Positions 1 to 9,412 of a stretch of 64,000 bases of DNA are shown here, in pieces (the stretch's first letter is position 1; each line of letters begins with the position of its first letter). Both the position numbers and the translations under genes were made by a program. Source of the DNA: SLSG01 sp964477035 (GTDB lineage Bacteria > Bacteroidota > Bacteroidia > Bacteroidales > UBA7960); contig CAYZCW010000009.1 of NCBI GenBank assembly GCA_964477035.1, positions 53,226 to 117,225 on the forward strand, given 5' to 3'. A model generated the notes under the pieces. It was not told where the DNA came from and searched no databases. It saw nothing but the letters and a program-made list of their open reading frames with translations.

Positions 1-150
1 AAAGTAGTTGCAACCCTGAAGACGGATACCGGCAAAGGTTTTGCCAAAGTGATCCGGATGAAGAAATCCGATAAGTCCGGCGCTTACACTTTCGAGGAAG
101 ACATCGTGGCATCCGACAAGGTACAGGAATTTTTCAAAGAAAGAAAATAG
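1..150 (+). CDS. DUF4295 family small basic protein, 5' end outside window
   Basis: The first 49 codons read KVVATLKT...FFKERK and stop at 148-150; only a few N-terminal residues (MAK-type) should be missing. The Lys-rich, roughly 50 aa protein matches the DUF4295 family, a Bacteroidota-specific protein normally encoded after rpmB and rpmG and before ftsY, which fits the next gene here. From memory, a Bacteroidota-specific ribosomal protein (bL38) has been described, and DUF4295 could be that protein; I am not certain of the match. Family assignment is strong; the ribosomal role is inference. Confidence 0.85.
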   Translation, partial: KVVATLKTDTGKGFAKVIRMKKSDKSGAYTFEEDIVASDKVQEFFKERK

Positions 151-173
151 GTCGCCCGGAACCGAAGACATGC

Positions 174-209
174 AGGCCTGTCCCAGCTTTCGGGTCAGGT
201 CTTTTTTTT
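174..209 (+). terminator. Intrinsic terminator after DUF4295 gene
   Basis: AGGCCTG at 174-180 can pair with CAGGTCT at 196-202 (one G-T pair), followed by a run of eight T at 202-209. It sits between the DUF4295 stop and the ftsY start, so ftsY may depend on readthrough or its own promoter. Confidence 0.7.
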
Positions 210-223
210 AAAGGATCGCGGTC

Positions 224-1180
224 ATGGGACTCTTTGATTTTTTCTCGAAGGACAAGAAGGAGGATCTGGACAAGGGCTTGTCCAGGACCCGGACCAGCCT
301 TTTTTCCAAACTGTCGAAGGCCGTGGCCGGCAAGTCACGGGTCGACGACCTGGTGCTGGACGAGCTGGAGGAGATCCTCATCAGTTCGGACGTCGGGGTG
401 GCCACCACCCTCCGGATCATCGAACGGCTGGAGGAGCGGGTGGCCCGTGACAAATACCTTGGAGCGGACGAGCTGAACCGGCTGCTGAAGGAGGAGACCA
501 TGGCCCTGCTGGCTGAAACCTCCGGGGAGGGTTTCTCCGGCGCGGAAGCCCCGGCCGGGAACGGTCCTTACGTGATCATGGTGGTCGGGGTGAACGGGGT
601 GGGCAAGACCACCACCATAGGCAAGCTGGCCCACAAGTTTAAAACGGCCGGCCGGAAAGTGGTCCTGGGTGCCTCCGACACCTTCCGGGCTGCGGCGGTC
701 GATCAGCTTCTCATCTGGTCGGAGCGTGCCGGGGTGCCTGTGGTGTCCCGGGGCATGGGCGCCGACCCGGCGGCGGTGGCCTTTGAAACCATGCGCTACG
801 CCCTGGACCATTCCATGGACGTGGCCATCCTCGATACGGCCGGCCGCCTGCACAACAAGGTGAACCTCATGAACGAACTGTCCAAGATCAAGAGGGTGAT
901 GCAGAAGGTGATTCCCGATGCCCCCCACGAGATCCTGCTGATCCTGGACGGGTCGACCGGGCAGAATGCCTTTGAGCAGGCCCGGCAGTTCACGGCGGCC
1001 ACTGAAGTCAATGCCCTGGCCATCACCAAGCTGGACGGCACCGCCAAGGGCGGGGTCGTGATCGGCATCAGCGACCAGTTCCAGGTGCCGGTCAAGTACA
1101 TCGGCGTGGGCGAGCGCATGGAGGACCTGCAGCTGTTCGACCGCGAAACCTTCGTAAGCAGCCTGTTCGACGCCTCCTGA
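224..1180 (+). CDS. ftsY: Signal recognition particle receptor FtsY
   Basis: 318 aa SRP-type GTPase that docks ribosome-SRP complexes at the inner membrane for co-translational insertion. The N-terminal four-helix (N) domain is followed by the G domain: P-loop GVNGVGKTTT at about residues 122-131, DTFRAAA, DTAGR and the TKLDGTAKGG specificity loop. The long acidic A domain of E. coli FtsY is absent, as is usual in Bacteroidota. The start at 224 gives the expected MGLFDFF amphipathic N-terminus. The gene lies between DUF4295 and rimO, a conserved order in the phylum. Confidence 0.97.
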   Translation: MGLFDFFSKDKKEDLDKGLSRTRTSLFSKLSKAVAGKSRVDDLVLDELEEILISSDVGVATTLRIIERLEERVARDKYLGADELNRLLKEETMALLAETSGEGFSGAEAPAGNGPYVIMVVGVNGVGKTTTIGKLAHKFKTAGRKVVLGASDTFRAAAVDQLLIWSERAGVPVVSRGMGADPAAVAFETMRYALDHSMDVAILDTAGRLHNKVNLMNELSKIKRVMQKVIPDAPHEILLILDGSTGQNAFEQARQFTAATEVNALAITKLDGTAKGGVVIGISDQFQVPVKYIGVGERMEDLQLFDRETFVSSLFDAS

Positions 1181-1277
1181 CGCGCCTTTTCCCACCGGGG
1201 CAGCTTCCGCAACAAGGGCATGTTCCCGCACCAAGGGACGCCCCCCTGCGGGTCACTTTCCAGACAGACCAAAGCCC

Positions 1278-2570
1278 ATGAAGAAAAAACGCATCCGCAT
1301 GCTCACGATGGGCTGTTCCAAGAACCTGGTCGACTCCGAAAAGGTCCTTGGCCAGCTTCCGCCGGGTCGTTTCGAACTGCACCACGAAGGGGAGGGGCCG
1401 GCCGACATCGTGATCATCAATACCTGTGGCTTCATCCGGGATGCCAAGGAAGAAAGCATCGACACCATCCTGCATTATGTGGAAGCCCGCCGGCAGGGGC
1501 TGATCGGCGAGCTGCTGGTGACCGGCTGCCTTTCTGAGCGTTACCGGGAAGAGCTGCGGCAGGAGATCCCGGAAGTGGACGCCTGGTTCGGGGTGTCCGA
1601 TACCGACGCCCTGTTTGCCCGCCTGCGGGAACTTCATGCACCGGAGGACCCTTCCCGCCTGCTTGCCACGCCCTCTCATTACGCCTATCTGAAGGTCGCC
1701 GAGGGTTGTGACCGCAGCTGCTCGTTCTGCGCCATTCCCATGATCAGGGGCCGCTACCGGTCGCTGCCTGTCCCTGCACTGGAGAAAGAAGCCCGCCAGC
1801 TGGCCGGCAAGGGCGTCCGGGAGCTGCTGCTGATCGCCCAGGACCTGAGCTGGTATGGCCGTGACCTGCAGGGGCGGTCCCTGCTCACCCCATTGCTGGA
1901 ATCCCTGTCGTCCATCGACGGCATCCGCTGGATCCGGCTGCATTATGCCTACCCGGCCCTGTTTCCGCAGGACCTCATCAGGCAGATGGCCGACAACCCC
2001 AAACTGTGCCGCTACCTGGACATCCCCTTCCAGCACATTCACGACGGGGTGTTGCGGTCCATGCGGCGGGGGCATACCCGGCGATCGACATACCGGCTGA
2101 TCGAGAAGCTGCGCGGCGGGGTGCCTGGCCTGGCACTGCGCACCACCCTGATGGTGGGCTATCCGGGGGAAACAGATGCGGCCTTTGAAGAATTGATGCA
2201 GTTCGTGCGGGAGGTGCGTTTTGAGCGCATGGGGGTGTTCACCTATTCCCCCGAGGAAGGCACCCCTGCCTATCCGCTGGGCGACCCTGTCCCGGAGACC
2301 GTCAAGCTGGAAAGGGCCGACGCCCTGATGGCCCTGCAGCAGGAAATATCCATGGAGATCAACGAGTCACGCATCGGGCAGGTCCACACGGTGGTCATCG
2401 ATTCCGAAGACGGGGACTACTTCCTGGGCCGCACCGAGTTCGACTCTCCTGAAGTGGACAACGAGGTCTTCCTGGACAAATCGCCCGGCATGGCGCCGGG
2501 CGATTTCGTCAGGGCAGAGATCACCGGGGCCGGAGAGTTCGAGTTGTACGGCCGGTTGGCTGTGTCCTGA
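1278..2570 (+). CDS. rimO: Ribosomal protein S12 methylthiotransferase RimO
   Basis: 430 aa radical-SAM methylthiotransferase that adds a methylthio group to the conserved Asp of ribosomal protein uS12. The N-terminal UPF0004 domain carries cluster ligands Cys13, Cys50 and Cys84. The radical-SAM motif CxxxCxxC uses Cys144, Cys148 and Cys151 (CDRSCSFC). A TRAM domain closes the C-terminus (about residues 365-430). Length and domain order match RimO rather than MiaB. It follows ftsY after a 97 bp gap in the same direction. Confidence 0.96.
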   Translation: MKKKRIRMLTMGCSKNLVDSEKVLGQLPPGRFELHHEGEGPADIVIINTCGFIRDAKEESIDTILHYVEARRQGLIGELLVTGCLSERYREELRQEIPEVDAWFGVSDTDALFARLRELHAPEDPSRLLATPSHYAYLKVAEGCDRSCSFCAIPMIRGRYRSLPVPALEKEARQLAGKGVRELLLIAQDLSWYGRDLQGRSLLTPLLESLSSIDGIRWIRLHYAYPALFPQDLIRQMADNPKLCRYLDIPFQHIHDGVLRSMRRGHTRRSTYRLIEKLRGGVPGLALRTTLMVGYPGETDAAFEELMQFVREVRFERMGVFTYSPEEGTPAYPLGDPVPETVKLERADALMALQQEISMEINESRIGQVHTVVIDSEDGDYFLGRTEFDSPEVDNEVFLDKSPGMAPGDFVRAEITGAGEFELYGRLAVS

Positions 2571-2637
2571 GCGGACCATCTGCCCGGGCCGCCCGGAAAG
2601 GGATGCCCCTGTCCCGGGCCGCCCGACGCTGCAGGGA

Positions 2638-5268
2638 TCAGTCCGCCTTCTCCAGCAGCAATGCGTTAAATACCAATTTGTTGTTCGATGGCATGGAGCC
2701 CCTGAAGTTGGGCACGAAGGAGTACAGCACGAGCTGGCCTTTGTCCTTGCGCACCCACACCATGGCCGGCCGCTTTGCCAGCAGCTCTTCCTTCTCCGCA
2801 TACCCGCTCATCAGGACCTTGCCTTCGGGAAACATGCCCACCACCCGGCGGTCCATGCCGAAGACCGGGACGGAGGTCGACAAGACCGGGTTGGACCGGT
2901 GGAAGACCCCGATCTCCGGGGGCATGCCCAGACTCAGCGGGTGGTCTTGCAGAAGCTGCATGCGCAGCAACGAGCCGGGGCAGTTCAGTCCCTGCCGCTC
3001 CAGTCCGGCGGCCGCATTGCCCACCGGCAGGTTGTACGCCTGCCCGTCCTGACCGGGCTCCATCAGCCCCGTGAACAGGTCGACCGACCGGCCCCAGGAC
3101 AGGATCGTGCCGCCCTGTTCGAAGAAACGCAACACATTCTGCCAGCCTTCCTTTCCCAGGCCCTTGACGTAGTCCGGATTGTAGAAGGGGATGAACACCT
3201 GTCCGCCACGCTCTGACCGTCCCTGCATGATCTGGCTTTTCGGGGCGTCGGGAAACACGATCACGTCGAAGCGGCGCGACAGCTCAGCTGTGGCGATCTC
3301 CCCCGGGCTCATCGCCACGTAAGGGATGTCGTAAGAGTCGAACAGCCAGCGGGTCCATCCCGCGTCCATGTCGTGCATATTGGTTTCACACAACAGGATG
3401 CGCGGCATGTCCAGGGAGCGGAAATCCCCTTCGGGGCGTTCCTCCAGGAAGGTGCCTCCCAGCAACAGCCTGCCTGACAGCTCGTCCAGTACATCCTGAC
3501 TGCGGCCCCCGGCCTCCAGCAGAAAGCTGCCTGCCGGAAAACTGCCCTGGGGGGTGTCCACCGCCCCCCGGCTGCGCATCACGGGCAGGCCCTGCCCCAG
3601 GGCGGCAAATGCGGCATGGAAGCTCTCGTTATGATCGGCGCTGAGGAGCCAGTATCCGTTCAGGGGGGGCGGGGAAACGGCGGGGCGGAGGTCTTCATCC
3701 GACACGGGGCGCAGTGCCCCGGCCAGGCCGGGTGCCGGCTCCTTGAGCTCCTCCGAGTTGACGCCGCGGTGCAGGGGCAGCGACCAGCTGGTGATGTCGT
3801 ACGGCCGGATGATCTCTCCACCGGGCGTGTAACGCCTCACCGGATATTGCTGGGTCTCCATCACCTCCTTGATGAACGGGCGGTAGGCCTGTGCCATGGG
3901 GATCACGAAGTCGCCCGCCAGGTATTGCCTTCCGGCCACCAGCATGTCCCTTTCCAGCACGTACAGCGCCACCCCGTGACGCCGCAGCAGCTGCAGCATC
4001 CGCAGGGCCTCCCCCGGATCGTGCTGGGATGCGGGCACGATATAGAAATAAGGCGGCTGGCTGAGGCCCCTCTTCACCTCGGTACGGCACAGGTCGTTGC
4101 GGAAGGCCAGGATGTCGTTTTTGTGCAGCGAGCCGGTCTTGATCATGGAGTAGGTCGACTCCAGCTCATAGGTCACGATGTCCCCCAGTGTCCACCAGCC
4201 TCCCGGCCAGGGGGCCATGAAGTTGATGCCTTTCTTGTATTCCGAGATGCCCTTGCCCGATACCGACAATTCCCCTGCTTCCACAAACACGGGGGTGGCC
4301 AGCTGCACGCTCGCCGCCTCGGTCAGCAGGCTGATCACGTTCTTCCAGGCGCTTGTCTCGGTGGATCCGGGCCAGTAATTGTCGAACAGGTAGTGCTGGC
4401 TGATGCCTGTAAGCCCCCTGGCCGTCATGTCCCGGGCCATGTTGGATCCGAACACCCAGGTCCAGCTCCAGAGGTTCTCATCGATGTTTTCGGCGATGGG
4501 GTCATGGTTGGGGGGCACGAAGTAGCGCACCCCGGTGGCGCCCATCTGGTGCTTTTCCACCAGCACCTGGGGAAACCACTCCAGGTTGTAGGCATCGGCG
4601 ATGGCCTGGTTCTCCTTTTGGGTCAGGGTAATGAAGTCGCGGTTGATGTTGTGGCCGACATATTTGTGGTACAGCCCGGGCAGGGAACTCCCCTCGTACG
4701 GGGTGTCCAGGTACTGCTTGTAATGGTCCACCACCAGGTCCATGCCGTCCGGGTTATGGCTGGGGTTCATCATGAAGACCACGTCCTGCAGGTAGCGGTC
4801 CATGCCGGGTTCGGTCCCTTCGATGAGGGTATAGGCCATGCGCGGGGCCGCCTGGGAAGGGCCCACCTCTGTGGCATGCATCGACAGGGTGGCGAAGATG
4901 AACACCCTTCCCTGCTCGATCAGCCGCGCACGTTCCCCTTCCGGAATGTCCGGGTCCAGGGCCAGCCTGCGGTTGATTTCGCGCAGTTCGTCCAGGCGCC
5001 GGATGTTCTCTTCCGACGAGATGAAAGCGATGTAGATGGGGCGGCCGAATTCCGACTCCCCGACCTGTTCCAGGCGGATGCGACCCGACTCGGACTCCAG
5101 CAGGTGAAGGTAATCCATGAGGGGGCCGTAATTGATCATTTGACGGTCTGCCCCGGGTTCGAACCCGAAGTAGGAGGCGGGCGGGGTGATGATCTGGGCG
5201 CTTGCCCGGCTTGCGCCGCAAAGGGCACAAAGCAGGCACAGGATAAGGGCAAAGGTTTTGGGTCGCAT
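2638..5268 (-). CDS. Secreted M14 family zinc carboxypeptidase-like protein
   Basis: 876 aa. The start at 5268 gives a clean signal peptide (MRPKTFALILCLLCALCGASRASAQ), so the product is exported. The peptidase domain shows HATEVG (HxxE zinc motif), NPSHNPDG, HNINRDF and a further His in EKHQMGATG, the pattern of large Bacteroidota M14 proteins. The C-terminal half is a long domain with a glutamine-amidotransferase-like look (VIVFPDAPKS), often found in these proteins. It probably degrades peptides in the periplasm or outside. It is convergent with rimO and lies 32 bp downstream of the DUF2279 gene. Substrate unknown. Confidence 0.85.
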   Translation of the reverse strand: MRPKTFALILCLLCALCGASRASAQIITPPASYFGFEPGADRQMINYGPLMDYLHLLESESGRIRLEQVGESEFGRPIYIAFISSEENIRRLDELREINRRLALDPDIPEGERARLIEQGRVFIFATLSMHATEVGPSQAAPRMAYTLIEGTEPGMDRYLQDVVFMMNPSHNPDGMDLVVDHYKQYLDTPYEGSSLPGLYHKYVGHNINRDFITLTQKENQAIADAYNLEWFPQVLVEKHQMGATGVRYFVPPNHDPIAENIDENLWSWTWVFGSNMARDMTARGLTGISQHYLFDNYWPGSTETSAWKNVISLLTEAASVQLATPVFVEAGELSVSGKGISEYKKGINFMAPWPGGWWTLGDIVTYELESTYSMIKTGSLHKNDILAFRNDLCRTEVKRGLSQPPYFYIVPASQHDPGEALRMLQLLRRHGVALYVLERDMLVAGRQYLAGDFVIPMAQAYRPFIKEVMETQQYPVRRYTPGGEIIRPYDITSWSLPLHRGVNSEELKEPAPGLAGALRPVSDEDLRPAVSPPPLNGYWLLSADHNESFHAAFAALGQGLPVMRSRGAVDTPQGSFPAGSFLLEAGGRSQDVLDELSGRLLLGGTFLEERPEGDFRSLDMPRILLCETNMHDMDAGWTRWLFDSYDIPYVAMSPGEIATAELSRRFDVIVFPDAPKSQIMQGRSERGGQVFIPFYNPDYVKGLGKEGWQNVLRFFEQGGTILSWGRSVDLFTGLMEPGQDGQAYNLPVGNAAAGLERQGLNCPGSLLRMQLLQDHPLSLGMPPEIGVFHRSNPVLSTSVPVFGMDRRVVGMFPEGKVLMSGYAEKEELLAKRPAMVWVRKDKGQLVLYSFVPNFRGSMPSNNKLVFNALLLEKAD

Positions 5269-5300
5269 GGCAATCGGGTTTGTTAAGGATGAATAAAGGA

Positions 5301-6356
5301 TCAGAAAAATACCAGGTGGATGCCCCAGCCGGTGATGCGGTTGTATTCGAGGGCCGGGGTGGGAAATTTCAGGAAATTGACGGCCGACAGGACCGCCTTC
5401 AGCAGCCGGCTGTCGGTGGCAATGCGGGTGAGGTCCACATCGGGTGCCAGGAACCAGCGGCGGTAACGTTCCATGTAGGGCAGGGGCTGCCCGTGATGCA
5501 TGGCCGGGTTGGAGCTGCCCCCCAGCATGCCGTAGGCTCCGTACCCCACGGACAGGTTGAGCCAGGGGGGCAGGGCCTGGCTGCCCAGGGTGCTGGATAG
5601 GTTGACAGACAGCCAGAAGGTCATGCCGTTGTAGTCTTTGATCAGCCTTTCGGCCAGGCTGTTGCCCAGCAGGTCCGGGCGGTGGCCCGCAAGGGGGGTG
5701 GTCCGGAAAGAATACTTCCAGAGGAGGGGCTGCTCCTGATACCACAACTCCTGCACCAGGAAGGAGGCCGCCCCGAGGGTGTTGGCCAGCTGGTCTCCCA
5801 TCGAGAAGCCCCACTGGGCCGAATGCCCGTCAAGCAATTCGATGGTGGTCATGAAGGCGTAGGCAGAGGCCGTGCCGACCCAGGCGCTTCGCTTCCTGTC
5901 CAGGCCGGCAAGCCGGAATGCCCCCGCGCTGGTGCGGCCCAGGTGGTAGCTCGTGGTCACATGCCCCATCTTGTCCATTTGCAGCCAGTCGCCCATGTCG
6001 TTGTGAAAATGCAGGGAAGACCGGGGGTATTCTTTGTACCAGGCATGGTTCAGGGCCAGCAGGGAGGCGCCGTAAGCCGCGGCTTGTGTGCCGGCCACCC
6101 ACACTATGGCCCGCCGCTCCGGGATTCCGGCGCGGATGCCGGGCAGGGAGTCTGACGCGTCAGATGGCAGCCACACCGACCGGGGAACCTGCCCGGTGCC
6201 GGCCGCCTGCCCTGTCTTGAAAGCAGGTGCTGCCCGGAAAACCTGCACCGCACCTGCCGCCTGCCCTTTCCCGGAGGTGGGTCTTCTCCCCTCTGGGCCG
6301 CCGGCCTTCAGGGTCATCCAGGGAATCAACAGCAGGACCAGGCAGGAGACGCGCAT
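5301..6356 (-). CDS. DUF2279 family envelope protein
   Basis: 351 aa from the ATG at 6356, which yields a signal peptide (MRVSCLVLLLIPWMTLKAG). A Gly/Ala/Pro-rich stretch of about 45 residues after the signal is low complexity; its DNA is built from repeated CTGCC-like words. The conserved part (DKMGHVTTSYHLGR..., GDQLANTLGAASF, NLSVGYGAYGMLGG) matches DUF2279, a Bacteroidota family probably located in the outer membrane or periplasm. Function is unknown. A start 36 bp upstream exists but would overlap the phosphohexomutase C-terminus and lacks a signal peptide. Confidence 0.75.
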   Translation of the reverse strand: MRVSCLVLLLIPWMTLKAGGPEGRRPTSGKGQAAGAVQVFRAAPAFKTGQAAGTGQVPRSVWLPSDASDSLPGIRAGIPERRAIVWVAGTQAAAYGASLLALNHAWYKEYPRSSLHFHNDMGDWLQMDKMGHVTTSYHLGRTSAGAFRLAGLDRKRSAWVGTASAYAFMTTIELLDGHSAQWGFSMGDQLANTLGAASFLVQELWYQEQPLLWKYSFRTTPLAGHRPDLLGNSLAERLIKDYNGMTFWLSVNLSSTLGSQALPPWLNLSVGYGAYGMLGGSSNPAMHHGQPLPYMERYRRWFLAPDVDLTRIATDSRLLKAVLSAVNFLKFPTPALEYNRITGWGIHLVFF

Positions 6357-6363
6357 CGGCAAA

Positions 6364-7773
6364 CTATTTGGATATGATGGTATCGTAGCCATCCCGGAGA
6401 ATTTGCAGGGCCTCCTCCCTGGTTTCCCCTTCCGCGTAAGTCCGGAGGACCGGTTCGGTGCCCGAGGGCCGGATCATCAGCCATTGGGAGTCACTGAAAT
6501 AGTATTTGAACCCGTCCAGGGTTTCGGTCCGGATCACCTCCCGGGAGCCGAAGCGTTGGTAGGCCCCGGCCTCACAGTTTTTGACGATGCGGTCCTTGTC
6601 CTCCGGGGGGAGCCGCAGGTCGGAGCGTTCGAAGGCAAACGGACCGGTCAGTTCGTATACTTCCCGGATGAGGCCCTGCAGCGACTTGCCCGTTTTCACC
6701 ATGGCCTCCCAGATCAGCAGCCCGTTGTAGATGCCGTCCCGTTCGGGGATGTGGCCGGTCACTGCGATGCCGCCAGATTCCTCCCCGCCCACAAGCACGT
6801 TCTCGCGCAACATCAGCCCGCAGATGTGCTTGAAGCCGATCTTGACGATGTCCAGGGGCAGGCTGTAGAGGCCGCAGAGTGTGCCGATCTTGACCGTGGA
6901 ACTGAAGCCGGTGGCCACCTTGCCGGACAGCTTGCGGTAGTGGTGGAGGTAATGGATCAGCAGCAGGATCACATGGTGGGAGTCCACATACCCTCCCCGG
7001 TGATCGAACAGGGCGATGCGGTCCGCATCCCCGTCCACCGCCAACCCGCAGTCGATGTCCCCTGCCAGGCGGATCACCTCGCTGAACGCCTCCAGGTTCT
7101 TCAGCAGCGGCTCCGGCGGGATGCCGTCGAACAGCGGCTGCCGTTCACAGTGCAGCAGGGTGATGTCGGGGAACAGCCGGCGCATCACGTTCTGCCCCGA
7201 GCCGTACATGGCATCAAAGGCAAACTGCATGGGCGAGCGGCGTATGGTTTCCAGATCGAACTTCTCCTCCAGGTAGTTGCAGTACATGGTCTCCAGGTCG
7301 ATCCTTTCCACCAGCCCCTTTTCGGTGAGCCCTTCCAGGCTGTGGGCCTCCCAGTCTGCACCGGGCTGTTCCGGGATGAGGGCCTCCACCCGGGCGATGT
7401 CTTCGTCCATCAAAGGCCCCCCGTAATGGCCCTTCAGCTTGTAACCGTTGTATTCGGGAGGGTTGTGGCTGGCCGTGATCACCACGCCCAGGTCCGCTTT
7501 GCAGCGGAGCACGGCCAGGGAGATCATGGGGGTGGACACGAAGGTGTCGGCCAGGAACACATGCACTCCCATGGAAGCCAGCACCCTGGCGGACACTTCT
7601 GCAAAAAGCTCTCCGCCGAAGCGGCAGTCGTGCCCCACCACCACCGAGGGCCTGTCCTTCATCTGCAGGGCAAATCGTCCGGTGGCTTCCGCCACGCGGG
7701 CGACGTTGTGGGTGGTGAATTCGCGGGCGATGACGGCGCGCCAGCCGTCGGTTCCGAATTTGATGGGCGTCAT
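6364..7773 (-). CDS. Phosphoglucomutase/phosphomannomutase family protein
   Basis: 469 aa alpha-D-phosphohexomutase. Visible motifs: FGTDGWRA at the N-terminus, the phosphoserine loop TASHNPPEYNG with Ser102, the metal-binding DGDADR loop, and the phosphate-binding RPSGTEP near the C-terminus. These enzymes interconvert sugar-1- and sugar-6-phosphates for envelope precursors or central metabolism. Substrate (glucose, mannose or glucosamine) cannot be fixed from sequence. The stop lies 7 bp from the DUF2279 start, and mltG is 39 bp upstream. Confidence 0.92.
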   Translation of the reverse strand: MTPIKFGTDGWRAVIAREFTTHNVARVAEATGRFALQMKDRPSVVVGHDCRFGGELFAEVSARVLASMGVHVFLADTFVSTPMISLAVLRCKADLGVVITASHNPPEYNGYKLKGHYGGPLMDEDIARVEALIPEQPGADWEAHSLEGLTEKGLVERIDLETMYCNYLEEKFDLETIRRSPMQFAFDAMYGSGQNVMRRLFPDITLLHCERQPLFDGIPPEPLLKNLEAFSEVIRLAGDIDCGLAVDGDADRIALFDHRGGYVDSHHVILLLIHYLHHYRKLSGKVATGFSSTVKIGTLCGLYSLPLDIVKIGFKHICGLMLRENVLVGGEESGGIAVTGHIPERDGIYNGLLIWEAMVKTGKSLQGLIREVYELTGPFAFERSDLRLPPEDKDRIVKNCEAGAYQRFGSREVIRTETLDGFKYYFSDSQWLMIRPSGTEPVLRTYAEGETREEALQILRDGYDTIISK

Positions 7774-7812
7774 GGCGGAAAGTTTCTGCCAAATATATCA
7801 AAAAATATCCGG

Positions 7813-8874
7813 CTAGTTCATGATTTGCCTTTCGTTCAAGGCCTGGCGGTACTTCCGGGCGTTGGCCAGGTGCTCGGCATAGGTACGGGCAAAGGCGTGG
7901 TAGCCACTGAAGTCGTCTTTGGCGCAGAAAAACAGGTAGTCGTGCCGCTCGTACTGCAGCACCCGGTCGATGACCTCCGGTCCGGGCAGGTTGATGGGGC
8001 CGGGAGGGAGCCCGGGATAGAGATAGGTATTGTAGGGGGAGTCAAAGGCCAGGTGCCTGTTTAGCACCCGCCGGATGCTGAAATCGCCCAGGGCGAAGAC
8101 GACCGTGGGGTCTGCCTGCAGGGGCATGTTGCGGCGCAGGCGGTTGATGTAAACCCCTGCGACGCGGTCCATCTCATCGACCCGGTTGGTCTCGGCCTGC
8201 ACGATGGAGGCCAGGATGCCCACTTCGTCGGGGGTCAAACCCATGGCGGCCGCCTGCCCCCGGCGCTCCTCATTCCAGAACCTTCCGTATTCGCGCCCCA
8301 TGCGCTCGAGGAACTGCCTTGCCCCGGTGTTCCAGTAAAACTCGTAGGTGTTGGGCAGGAACAACAGCACAGATGTTTCCGGGGTCTTGCCGAAGGGTTC
8401 CAGGACCTGCACGTCATTGAGCAGCCGGATGAGGGAGGCGGAATCGGCCTCCACCTGCCGGGCGATCGTCCCGGCGAGCTGTTCCCTGGTGCGGATGTTG
8501 TTGAAGGTGACCCTCACCGGGTCCTGCCGCCCCGACCGCAGCAGGTTGATCAGTTCGTTGTTGCCCATCCGGTGGTGCAGCAGGTAGCGGCCCGGAGAGA
8601 CCTTGTTCGGATAGTTTTTGCGCCGGGCCAGCCAACGGAAAGTCCGGCTGTTGCGAACCAGTCCGCTGTCTTCCAGCTGTTGCATCACATCCCCGAAATT
8701 GCTGCCGGTGGGGATGTACAAATGCTTGGTTTCTTGTCCTTTGAGGTCTATGTTGGGCCGGAGGACCACCATCCAGGCCGCCAGAACCGCCAGGGCTCCT
8801 GCGAGCAGGACCGCCAGGACGGCTGCCGCCAGAAACTTCCGCAGGTGATGATGTTTTCGGGCCTTATTCGCCAT
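7813..8874 (-). CDS. mltG: Endolytic murein transglycosylase MltG
   Basis: 353 aa inner-membrane YceG/MltG family protein. One transmembrane segment (about residues 13-38) is followed by a LysM-like region and the YceG catalytic domain. The catalytic glutamate is Glu228 in ASIVQAETNR, and the conserved LQADPTVVF and PGLPPGPI segments follow. It cleaves nascent glycan strands and is thought to set strand length. The gene starts 1 bp from the stop of the GNAT gene, so the two are probably co-transcribed. Confidence 0.95.
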   Translation of the reverse strand: MANKARKHHHLRKFLAAAVLAVLLAGALAVLAAWMVVLRPNIDLKGQETKHLYIPTGSNFGDVMQQLEDSGLVRNSRTFRWLARRKNYPNKVSPGRYLLHHRMGNNELINLLRSGRQDPVRVTFNNIRTREQLAGTIARQVEADSASLIRLLNDVQVLEPFGKTPETSVLLFLPNTYEFYWNTGARQFLERMGREYGRFWNEERRGQAAAMGLTPDEVGILASIVQAETNRVDEMDRVAGVYINRLRRNMPLQADPTVVFALGDFSIRRVLNRHLAFDSPYNTYLYPGLPPGPINLPGPEVIDRVLQYERHDYLFFCAKDDFSGYHAFARTYAEHLANARKYRQALNERQIMN

Positions 8875-8875
8875 G

Positions 8876-9394
8876 TCAGAACAGTCGTTGCAGGAAATCC
8901 TCGTCCACCCATTGTCCTTCCCTCAGGTTCCATGCCTTGCGGGTGCCGGTCTGCTCAAAACCATGCCGCAGGAACAGCTTCCGGCTGGCCTCGTTTCCGT
9001 GGTCCACGGTGCAATACACCTGTTTCAGGCTCAGTACTTTGCGGGCATATTCAAGCAGCAGGGACAGGGCTTCCGAGGCATGGCCCCTGTGGCGGTGTTC
9101 CGGGGCGATGAAAATCCCCAGGGCGGCCCGCCGGTGGTGCGGGTCGAAATCGAACAGGTCGATCACACCCACCCTCTCGTCCCCGTTTCCGGTAATCACC
9201 AGCCGCAGCTGCCGGTCCTCGTATATGTCATTCCTGGCCGACAGGATGTATTGTTCCAGGTAAAAGCGGGAGAACGGGGTCAGGTTGCTGCCCAGGACCA
9301 TGGTGTCCGGGTCGTTCTCCCACAGCTGGAGCGTGTCCAGGTCGGACAGCTCGAGGGGCTTCAGCCCGATCAGGTTTCCTTTCAAAAAGCTCAT
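8876..9394 (-). CDS. GNAT family N-acetyltransferase (RimJ/RimL-like)
   Basis: 172 aa from the ATG at 9394 (a TTG two codons upstream is also possible). The fold is a GCN5-type acetyltransferase: LGIFIAPEHRHRGHASEAL is the acetyl-CoA pyrophosphate loop (motif A), followed by VDHGNEASRKLFLRHGF (motif B). The acceptor is unknown. It sits between dapF and mltG in a same-strand block. A perfect minus-10-type element TATTTTTG (9398-9405 on the minus strand) lies only 3 nt upstream of the ATG, and a CCCCATCCGACGA word starts 30 nt upstream. Confidence 0.88.
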   Translation of the reverse strand: MSFLKGNLIGLKPLELSDLDTLQLWENDPDTMVLGSNLTPFSRFYLEQYILSARNDIYEDRQLRLVITGNGDERVGVIDLFDFDPHHRRAALGIFIAPEHRHRGHASEALSLLLEYARKVLSLKQVYCTVDHGNEASRKLFLRHGFEQTGTRKAWNLREGQWVDEDFLQRLF

Positions 9395-9412
9395 GCGCAA
9401 AAATAATCATTC

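Noticed and set aside
6088..8064. Plus-strand frame of about 658 codons opposite DUF2279, phosphohexomutase and mltG
   Set aside because: Spans three genes with intact conserved motifs on the minus strand; composition is typical of an antisense frame.
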